In this document: in pieces, positions 6,754 through 11,217 of the stretch
How positions within the stretch are numbered: position 1 is the stretch's first letter
Layout: every line of letters begins with the position of its first letter
Source of the DNA: Actinomycetota bacterium
GTDB taxonomy: Bacteria; Actinomycetota; Actinomycetes; Streptosporangiales; Streptosporangiaceae
Assembly (NCBI GenBank): GCA_003242605.1
Contig: QGUZ01000160.1
Location: 1 to 11,217 of the forward strand
Reading direction: 5' to 3'
DNA: 11,217 bases
Program-made: the position numbers and the translations under genes
The notes under the pieces: generated by a model
Database searches by the model: none
The model's input: the letters and a program-made list of their open reading frames with translations, nothing else
Told to the model about the DNA's origin: nothing

Positions 6754-7026
6754 GTGCGCGAGGACGACCTCGGTCACCTGGAGCGCTTGGTGTCGGAACT
6801 GGACGCACGCGGCCTGCTCGCCCGCGTGGTGCGCACGCCCTCGGGCCGCGCGTTCGTACGCGTGATCAATCCGAAGGCGACCAGCCTCACCGAGAACGTG
6901 ACCTGCGCCCCGCAGGCGGCGACCGACTACTACTGGTGGTCCTGGGGCGAGCGCATGCACCGGGCGGACGACCCCGCCGGCGCGGCGACCAAGGTGGCCC
7001 GGGTGCTCGCCACGGTGGGCGATTAG
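6754..7026 (+). CDS. Small conserved-looking hypothetical protein, divergent from the regulator
   Basis: The 90-residue product starts at a GTG with a very strong Shine-Dalgarno (GGAGGAGGAGGAC, ending six nt before it). The earlier in-frame ATG at 6664 lacks one. The protein has an N-terminal helix (DLGHLERLVSELDARGLLARVV), a strand region (GRAFVRVINPKATSLTENVTCAP) and an aromatic motif DYYWWSWGERM (residues 58-68), then a C-terminal helix (PAGAATKVARVLATV). I recall similar short proteins with ENVTCAP and YWWSWGE in Streptomyces, often beside XRE regulators, but know no function or name. There is no signal peptide or membrane segment. Divergence from the XRE-TPR gene suggests a partner, antagonist or target of that regulator, which is inference. 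Confidence 0.75.
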   Translation: MREDDLGHLERLVSELDARGLLARVVRTPSGRAFVRVINPKATSLTENVTCAPQAATDYYWWSWGERMHRADDPAGAATKVARVLATVGD

Positions 7027-7127
7027 GGAAACGCGCCCGCCGTGGCGCCCCGGGGTCGGCGCGGCGGCGGTGCGGAACGCTCCGGTGGGTGGTCCGGGGC
7101 GTTGCCTGCCGCGCCGACTCCGGGATC

Positions 7128-7187
7128 AATTTCGCGGAATTGCGAATCTCGACCCGATTCGCGAATCTCATCGGCCGCAAATTCGAA
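7128..7187. promoter_or_regulatory. Cluster of CGCG/TTCGAA-centred palindromes in an AT-rich patch
   Basis: Three dyads are spaced 27 and 23 bp centre to centre. They are AATTTCGCGGAATT (7128-7141, 12 of 14 symmetric), the perfect palindrome GATTCGCGAATC (7156-7167) and TTCGAA (7182-7187). GCGAATCTC also occurs as a direct repeat at 7142-7150 and 7161-7169, and GCGAATC (7142-7148) is inverted against GATTCGC (7156-7162). The patch is markedly poorer in G/C than its surroundings. No coding feature is accepted here; binding sites for an unknown regulator are the simplest reading. Confidence 0.4.
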
Positions 7188-7278
7188 CACGCGTACCGAG
7201 ACGGATTCGGCTTCTGATCATTTTCGCCACCGCAGCGTAAAGCTCCGCCCGGGTCGCCGGTAGGGCGGCCCGGGCGGC

Positions 7279-7339
7279 GCCGGGACCCCACCCCGGCGAG
7301 GGGACGGCCGGCAGGTGTTCCGGGTGCGCCTGCCGGCCG
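7279..7339. terminator. Strong GC-rich hairpins, possible terminator or structured RNA
   Basis: GCCGGG (7279-7284) pairs with CCCGGC (7292-7297). It is followed by an 11-bp perfect stem, CGGCCGGCAGG (7305-7315) with CCTGCCGGCCG (7329-7339), and a loop of 13 nt that can tighten to 9. A further small stem, GCGCC-GCA-GGCGC, lies at 7354-7366. The large stem could end transcription of the small gene, although it lies 280 nt past that stop, or belong to a structured leader of the mscS transcript. No T-run follows. Confidence 0.45.
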
Positions 7340-7421
7340 GGCCGCCGCAAGGGGCGCCGCAGGCGCGATACGGCGGTCGCGGTCCGGCGCCCCCTCTTGA
7401 CGGCGCGGAGGGGCGGCGGCC

Positions 7422-7493
7422 GGTTCGGTCGGCGGTTCCACCTCGGCGGTTTCACTATCGTTGACCGAGGTATGACCGACCGCCGACCGAACC
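7422..7493 (+). repeat. Nested inverted repeat upstream of mscS
   Basis: The outer arms GGTTCGGTCGGCGGT (7422-7436) and ACCGCCGACCGAACC (7479-7493) are a perfect 15-bp inverted repeat. Inside lies a second perfect 7-bp pair, ACCTCGG (7440-7446) with CCGAGGT (7465-7471), around 18 bases. The downstream outer arm ends eight nt before the mscS Shine-Dalgarno (GAGGA from 7501). As RNA this would be a very stable two-part hairpin. As DNA it flanks the promoter candidate at 7449-7473. Confidence 0.8.
7449..7473 (+). promoter_or_regulatory. Sigma-B/sigma-F-like promoter candidate for mscS
   Basis: GTTTC (7449-7453), 14 bases, then AGGTAT (7468-7473) differs by one base from the stress-sigma pattern GTTT/GNNTN - spacer - GGGTAT/C. 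Transcription would begin near 7480 and leave a 34-nt leader containing the Shine-Dalgarno. An alternative housekeeping -10, TATCGT, lies at 7456-7461. Stress control would suit an osmotic channel, but the match is short. Confidence 0.35.
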
Positions 7494-7513
7494 AATCCCC
7501 GAGGATCCCGTAA

Positions 7514-8635
7514 GTGTTCCTGCGATCGCTCTCCCCTGCGCCGACGCCGGAGGCGAACGCGTCCGCGGACCCGTCGGACGCCCCGGCCACCCCGGCACCC
7601 ACGGCAGAGGGCACCCCCGTTGTCACCCCGGAGGCCACCCCGGCGCCCGAGCCGTCGCCGAGCCCGACGAACCCGGAGGAGGCGGTGCTGCCGGACCCCG
7701 AGCGGCTCAGCGAGGCGGTGCGCGCCACCTGCTCCGGCTCGAACGACGTGATCTGCCCGCTGGTGGAGGGCATCCTGCCCGAGGGCTGGGCCCCCTTCGC
7801 CGCCTGGGTGATCACGATCGTGCTGATCCTGGCGGGCGCGCTGATCCTGCGGAAGGTGGTGCTCCGGCTGATCGACCGGATCACCCGCCGGGCCGCGCAG
7901 GGCGTGCTCCCCGAGAAGCTGCGCGCCCGGGCCGGGCGGCAGGCGGACGCCGCGCAGGTGCTGCTCACCGAGCGGCGCCGGCAGCGGGCCGAGACGATCG
8001 GTTCGGTGCTCCGGCACGCCGCGACCATCCTCATCATGGGGACCGCGATCCTGATGGTCCTCGGCCGTTTCGGCATGAACCTCGCCCCGCTGCTCACCAG
8101 CGTCGGCATCCTCGGCATCGCGATCGGCTTCGGCGCCCAGGAGCTGGTGAAGGACTTCATCTCCGGCATGTTCATGCTGCTGGAGGACCAGTACGGCGTC
8201 GGCGACATCATCGACGCCGGCCCGGCCACCGGCACCGTCGAGGCCATCACGCTGCGCATCACCCGGCTGCGGGACGCCGACGGCCGCGTGTGGTACATCC
8301 GCAACGGCACGATCACCCGGGTGGGCAACGAGTCGCAGGGCTGGTCGCGGGCGCTGGTCAACGTGCCCGTGCCGTACGACGCGGACATCGACGAGATCCG
8401 GGACCTGCTCAAGGGGATCGCCAACGGGCTGTGGGAGGAGCCCGGCATGCGCGACCTGGTGATCGTCGAGGAGCCGCGGGTGTACGCCCTCGAGCAGGTC
8501 TCCGACTCGGCGATGATCTTCCAGGTGACGGTCAAGACCATGCCCGGCAAGAACGACGAGGTCGCCCGCGAGCTGCGGGTGCGCATCAAGCAGGCGCTCG
8601 ACGAGCGCGGCGTCGCCCTCGCCGGGGCGTCCTGA
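7514..8635 (+). CDS. MscS-family mechanosensitive ion channel
   Basis: The product is 373 residues from a GTG preceded by GAGGA eight nt upstream. Residues 8-55 are an unusual Pro/Thr/Ala/Glu-rich, probably extracytoplasmic tail. CSGSNDVIC (Cys73, Cys81) follows, a Cys pair that I recall in other actinobacterial members. Membrane segments are at about 93-117 and 167-187, with the pore helix at about 191-222 (LLTSVGILGIAIGFGAQELVKDFISG). The MscS beta domain follows (GDIIDAGPATGTVEAITLRITRLRDADGRVWYIRNG, 230-265), then the C-terminal cytoplasmic domain (DEIRDLLKGIANGLWEEP to the end). It should open under membrane tension to release solutes during osmotic downshock. There is no RCK or cyclic-nucleotide domain. 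It stands 246 nt before glbO and probably has its own stress-type promoter and the large inverted repeat upstream. Confidence 0.93.
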   Translation: MFLRSLSPAPTPEANASADPSDAPATPAPTAEGTPVVTPEATPAPEPSPSPTNPEEAVLPDPERLSEAVRATCSGSNDVICPLVEGILPEGWAPFAAWVITIVLILAGALILRKVVLRLIDRITRRAAQGVLPEKLRARAGRQADAAQVLLTERRRQRAETIGSVLRHAATILIMGTAILMVLGRFGMNLAPLLTSVGILGIAIGFGAQELVKDFISGMFMLLEDQYGVGDIIDAGPATGTVEAITLRITRLRDADGRVWYIRNGTITRVGNESQGWSRALVNVPVPYDADIDEIRDLLKGIANGLWEEPGMRDLVIVEEPRVYALEQVSDSAMIFQVTVKTMPGKNDEVARELRVRIKQALDERGVALAGAS

Positions 8636-8648
8636 TCCGCGGGCCGGG

Positions 8649-8687
8649 CCGCGTCCCCCGGCCGCGGCGTCCCGGGCGCCGGCCCGG
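8649..8687 (+). terminator. Possible terminator after mscS
   Basis: CCGCG (8649-8653) pairs with CGCGG (8663-8667), followed by CCGGGC-GCCG-GCCCGG (8672-8687). Both lie 14-52 nt after the mscS stop. The region 8636-8881 is otherwise very GC-rich with no gene. CCGGTGCCCG repeats at 8710-8719 and 8733-8742, probably by composition. Confidence 0.4.
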
Positions 8688-8769
8688 CCGTTCCGCGCGC
8701 CGCCGGGCCCCGGTGCCCGCGGGCCGCGTGGGCCGGTGCCCGTTCGCCGGCCCACCGGGGGCGAGGCCG

Positions 8770-8775
8770 TACCCT
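8770..8775 (+). promoter_or_regulatory. Candidate -10 upstream of glbO
   Basis: TACCCT fits TANNNT and would start transcription near 8782, giving a leader of about 100 nt before the glbO start. A GTG sits exactly at 8782, but its frame is not that of the globin and encodes an Arg-rich shadow. No -35 is clear. Confidence 0.3.
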
Positions 8776-8881
8776 GGGAGCGTGCCGTTCCGTGCGCCGA
8801 GACGGCGGCGCCGGCGCCCTCGCCGGTCCCGCCGCCGGACACCCCCGGTTCGCGCACAGCGAGTACCACGTCCTCACGGAG

Positions 8882-9301
8882 ATGAGCCGAGGAATGTCCC
8901 AACAGCCAGCAACCCCCGACCAGGCGCCGCAGACCTTCTACGAGGCCGTAGGCGGCGAGGAGACCTTCCGCAAGCTCGTGCGCCGCTTCTACGAGGGTGT
9001 CGCCAAGGACCCGCTGTTGCGGCCGCTCTATCCGGAGGAGGACCTGTCCGGCGCCGAGGAGCGGCTGCGGCTGTTCCTCATGCAGTACTGGGGCGGGCCG
9101 CGGACCTACAGCGAGCGGCGCGGCCACCCGCGGCTGCGCATGCGGCACGCGCCGTTCGCCATCGGCGAGGCCGAGCGCGACGCCTGGCTCAAGCACATGT
9201 ACGACGCGGTGCAGGAGCTGAAGCTCGCGCCGGAGCTGGAGCAGCAGCTCTGGGACTACCTCGTCTACGCCGCGCACAGCCTCGTCAACACCCCGCGCTA
9301 G
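8882..9301 (+). CDS. glbO: Group II truncated haemoglobin (trHbO)
   Basis: The product is 139 residues from the ATG at 8882; an ATG at 8894 is equally possible, since neither has a well-spaced Shine-Dalgarno. The sequence follows M. tuberculosis trHbO almost segment by segment: FYEAVGGEETF, YPEEDLSGAEERLRLFLMQYWGGPRTYSERRGHPRLRMRHAPF, AAHSLVN. The haem ligand is HisF8 (His89). The distal polar residues typical of group II are TyrB10 (Tyr37), TyrCD1 (Tyr50) and TrpG8 (Trp102), all present and all offset by 14 from the mycobacterial numbering. Proteins of this class bind O2 tightly and are linked to O2/NO or peroxide handling; the exact role is unsettled. It is cytosolic or membrane-associated. 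It precedes the alpha-glucosidase by 96 nt, matching the order of glbO and aglA in mycobacteria. The N-terminal 14 residues are extra and polar. Confidence 0.93.
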   Translation: MSRGMSQQPATPDQAPQTFYEAVGGEETFRKLVRRFYEGVAKDPLLRPLYPEEDLSGAEERLRLFLMQYWGGPRTYSERRGHPRLRMRHAPFAIGEAERDAWLKHMYDAVQELKLAPELEQQLWDYLVYAAHSLVNTPR

Positions 9302-9327
9302 CCGTACCCGGCCGGCGCCGCGGGCGG

Positions 9328-9359
9328 CGGAGTCCGCTCCGGGCCGTGGTCCGGCCACG
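9328..9359 (+). terminator. Two small hairpins between glbO and the alpha-glucosidase gene
   Basis: CGGAG-TCCG-CTCCG (9328-9341) and CGTGG-TCCGG-CCACG (9345-9359) stand in tandem in the 96-nt gap. They may terminate or dampen readthrough from glbO. Stems are only five bp and there is no T-run. Confidence 0.35.
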
Positions 9360-9397
9360 AGGCGTAGCGCCCGGCCATCGCGGGCAGCCCTGTCACC

Positions 9398-10951
9398 ATG
9401 GACACACTCCCCTGGTGGCACGACGCCGTCGTCTATCAGATCTACGTGCGCAGCTTCGCCGACGCCGACGGTGACGGGGTGGGCGACCTGGAGGGGGTAC
9501 GGCGGCGCCTGCCGTACCTGTCCGCGCTCGGTGTGGACGCGCTGTGGCTCACCCCGTTCTACCCGTCCCCCATGGTCGACGGCGGCTACGACGTGGCGGA
9601 CCACCGCGGCGTGGACCCGCTCTTCGGCGACCTCGCCACGTTCGACCGGCTGGTCGCCGACGCCCACGCCCGGAACCTGAAGGTCATCGTCGACCTGGTG
9701 CCGAACCACACCTCGTCGGAGCACCCGTGGTTCCGCGAGGCGCTGGCGGCGCCCAAGGGCTCGCCCGAGCGCGACCGGTACATCTTCCGGGACGGCGTGG
9801 CCGGCGGGCCGCCGAACAACTGGCGGTCGGTGTTCGGCGGGCCCGCGTGGACCCAGGTGCCGGACGGGCAGTGGTACCTCCACCTGTTCGCGCCCGAGCA
9901 GCCGGACCTCAACTGGCGCAACCCGGAGATCCACGCGGAGTTCCTCGACATCCTGCGGTTCTGGCTCGGCCGCGGGGTGGACGGCTTCCGCATCGACGTC
10001 GCGATGGGCCTCTACAAGGACGAGAGGTTGCCGTCGGTGCCGGAGGAGGTGCAGGGGCTGCGCTCCGGTACCCCGATCTGGGGGCGGCCGGAGGTGCACG
10101 ACGTCTACCGGGAGTGGCGCAAGCTCCTCGACCGGTTCGACGGGGAGCGCATGCTCGTCGGCGAGGTGTGGACCGACTCGCTGGAGGACCTCGCCCGGTA
10201 CGTGCGGAGCGACGAGCTGCACCAGTGCTTCAACTTCGCCTGGCTCGAGGCGCCCTGGGACGCCGCCGCGTTCCGCACGGTCATCGACGACACCCTCGCC
10301 GCCCTCGGCGCGGCGCCCACCTGGGTGCTGTCCAACCACGACGTGGTGCGGCACGTCACCCGGTACGCCGAGGGCGCGCCGGACCCGGGCGCGGGGGTGG
10401 CGCGGGCGCGCGCCGCCGTGCTCACCATGCTCGCCCTGCCGGGATCGGCCTACCTCTACCAGGGAGAGGAACTCGGCCTACCCGAGGTTAAGGACCTTCC
10501 ACCCGAGGTGCGGCGGGATCCCGCCTTCCACCGCACCGGGGGCGAGGTGCCGGGACGCGACGGCTGCCGCGTCCCCCTCCCCTGGTCGGGGTCCCGGCCG
10601 CCGTTCGGGTTCTCCCTGTCCGGGTCGGCCCGGCCGTGGCTGCCGCAGCCGGCGGAGTGGGCCGAGCTCACCGTGGAGCGGCAGCTCGCGGACCCGGACT
10701 CGATGCTCTCCTTCTACCGCCGGGTGCTCGCCCTCCGGCGCCGCCTCGCCGGGTCGCTGCCGGACCGGGTGAGCTGGTTCGACTCCCCCGACGAGGTACT
10801 CGCCTTCGCCCGCGGCGACCTGATCTGCGTGCTCAACTGCGGCCAGGGGCACGTCTCCCTGCCCCCTCATCGCGAGATGCTCGTCGCCAGCGGCCCGCTC
10901 ACCGCGGACGGGCTGCCACCCGACACCGCCGCCTGGCTCGCCGCCCGCTGA
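9398..10951 (+). CDS. aglA: GH13 alpha-glucosidase (oligo-1,6-glucosidase/AglA type)
   Basis: The 517-residue product is full length for bacterial alpha-glucosidases. The (beta/alpha)8 barrel carries all conserved regions: DLVPNH (99-104); the subfamily marker QPDLNW (168-173); GFRIDVA with nucleophile Asp200; VGEVW with acid/base Glu256; SNHD with Asp315. It should release glucose from the non-reducing ends of short alpha-glucosides inside the cell; there is no signal peptide. Val201 after the nucleophile is the residue that in Bacillus and yeast enzymes goes with alpha-1,6 preference. However, actinomycete AglA enzymes with DVA are reported to use alpha-1,4 substrates, so specificity is open. 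A reduced C-terminal beta domain starts around residue 450. No good Shine-Dalgarno or leaderless -10 precedes the ATG; the start is set by the family N-terminus (WWHDAVVYQIYVRSF). The symbol follows glbO-aglA synteny. Confidence 0.92.
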   Translation: MDTLPWWHDAVVYQIYVRSFADADGDGVGDLEGVRRRLPYLSALGVDALWLTPFYPSPMVDGGYDVADHRGVDPLFGDLATFDRLVADAHARNLKVIVDLVPNHTSSEHPWFREALAAPKGSPERDRYIFRDGVAGGPPNNWRSVFGGPAWTQVPDGQWYLHLFAPEQPDLNWRNPEIHAEFLDILRFWLGRGVDGFRIDVAMGLYKDERLPSVPEEVQGLRSGTPIWGRPEVHDVYREWRKLLDRFDGERMLVGEVWTDSLEDLARYVRSDELHQCFNFAWLEAPWDAAAFRTVIDDTLAALGAAPTWVLSNHDVVRHVTRYAEGAPDPGAGVARARAAVLTMLALPGSAYLYQGEELGLPEVKDLPPEVRRDPAFHRTGGEVPGRDGCRVPLPWSGSRPPFGFSLSGSARPWLPQPAEWAELTVERQLADPDSMLSFYRRVLALRRRLAGSLPDRVSWFDSPDEVLAFARGDLICVLNCGQGHVSLPPHREMLVASGPLTADGLPPDTAAWLAAR

Positions 10952-11001
10952 GACAGGGGCGGCGCTCGCCGCGGAGCCGGTGACCGCACGCGTCAGCCGC
11001 C

Positions 11002-11021
11002 GCACGCGACGGCCCGCGTGC
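11002..11021. terminator. Hairpin downstream of the alpha-glucosidase gene
   Basis: GCACGCG (11002-11008) pairs with CGCGTGC (11015-11021) around ACGGCC, 51 nt past the stop. A smaller GCGGC-GCTC-GCCGC lies at 10959-10972, directly after the stop. Either could act as a terminator; no T-run. Confidence 0.4.
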
Positions 11022-11081
11022 CGAGCCGCAGAGTGGACGCGCACGGCCTTTGGCCCGAGGGGTGACCGGTGCGGTACGGCG

Positions 11082-11117
11082 TGATCCGGCGGAGTGATCC
11101 GGCGGAGTGGTCCGGCG
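11082..11117. repeat. 13-bp tandem repeat, about 2.8 copies
   Basis: TGATCCGGCGGAG at 11082-11094 is repeated exactly at 11095-11107, and a third partial copy with one change runs 11108-11117. ATCCGGCGG appears again at 11123-11131. No gene is accepted in 10952-11217. Confidence 0.85.
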
Positions 11118-11192
11118 CTGCGCATCCGGCGGTGGGAGCGGCGGCGCGATGTCGACACTGCGGCCGCCGCGCCGGTGCGGCGGCCCCGGTGT

Positions 11193-11217
11193 CGGTCGAG
11201 CGTGCCGGTCGAGCGTG
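11193..11217. repeat. Second 13-bp tandem repeat, cut by the window edge
   Basis: CGGTCGAGCGTGC at 11193-11205 is followed by 12 bases of a second identical unit to the last base of the window. The true copy number cannot be seen. The unit differs in sequence from the repeat 90 bp upstream but has the same length. Confidence 0.7.

Noticed and set aside
7250..7513. ydaO-type (c-di-AMP) or other known riboswitch before mscS
   Set aside because: I could not match the known core sequences of this class in the region; only unclassified stems are visible.
8782..8881. Leaderless GTG at 8782 with a TACCCT six bases before it
   Set aside because: The frame is not that of the globin and encodes an Arg-rich tract; the hexamer is kept only as a possible glbO promoter.
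6887..10354. 1155-codon open frame on the minus strand
   Set aside because: It lies antisense to mscS, glbO and the alpha-glucosidase and gives a low-complexity Arg/Gly/Pro/Ala/His sequence with no recognisable domain; a product of GC-rich codon bias in the real genes.
10478..11158. 226-codon minus-strand ORF at the right end
   Set aside because: Mostly antisense to the 3' part of the alpha-glucosidase gene; no domain and biased composition.
11149..11217. ATG-initiated frame running off the right edge
   Set aside because: Only 23 codons visible, Arg/Gly/Pro-rich, weak ribosome site and it runs through the 13-bp repeat; not enough to call a gene.

Overview
The window reads as chromosomal DNA from a high-GC actinomycete. 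Base composition is strongly GC-rich, third codon positions are almost all G or C, three long shadow reading frames lie over real genes, and several genes appear to start without a leader. Protein similarities recalled from memory fit Streptomyces/Streptosporangiales-type actinobacteria; the genus cannot be fixed from the sequence. No integrase, transposase, CRISPR array, tRNA or rRNA is visible.

Layout. (1) 1-821, plus strand: the C-terminal part of a class A beta-lactamase-like protein whose catalytic motifs are lost. (2) 1042-1785, minus strand: an HNH endonuclease followed by a small FmdB-type zinc ribbon protein. (3) 2143-4215, plus strand: a full prolyl oligopeptidase, divergent from the HNH gene across a 357-nt region rich in inverted repeats. 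(4) 4282-6428, minus strand: a large XRE/TPR regulator translationally coupled (ATGA overlap) to a GNAT acetyltransferase. (5) 6754-7026, plus strand: a small protein of unknown function, divergent from the regulator. (6) 7027-7513: a long gene-free stretch with AT-richer palindromes, strong hairpins and a nested inverted repeat around a possible stress-sigma promoter. (7) 7514-10951, plus strand: a MscS-family mechanosensitive channel, a group II truncated haemoglobin (glbO) and a GH13 alpha-glucosidase (aglA-like). (8) 10952-11217: no convincing gene, only a hairpin and short 13-bp tandem repeats.

How the genes fit together. The globin/alpha-glucosidase pair resembles the glbO-aglA pair of Mycobacterium tuberculosis (Rv2470-Rv2471), and I recall an HNH-type protein gene close by there. 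This suggests an old chromosomal neighbourhood, with the peptidase and the regulator/acetyltransferase/small-protein cassette lying between its parts. The mscS promoter candidate resembles the general/osmotic stress sigma type (sigma-B/sigma-F), which fits an osmotic safety valve. The regulator, GNAT and small protein look like one divergent regulatory module.

Most of the window is ordinary actinobacterial housekeeping and accessory content. The observations most worth following up are the structured region upstream of mscS, the catalytically dead hydrolase, the run of dyads upstream of the HNH gene, and the divergent XRE-TPR/small-protein module. All promoters, terminators and RNA structures here were found by eye and are provisional.
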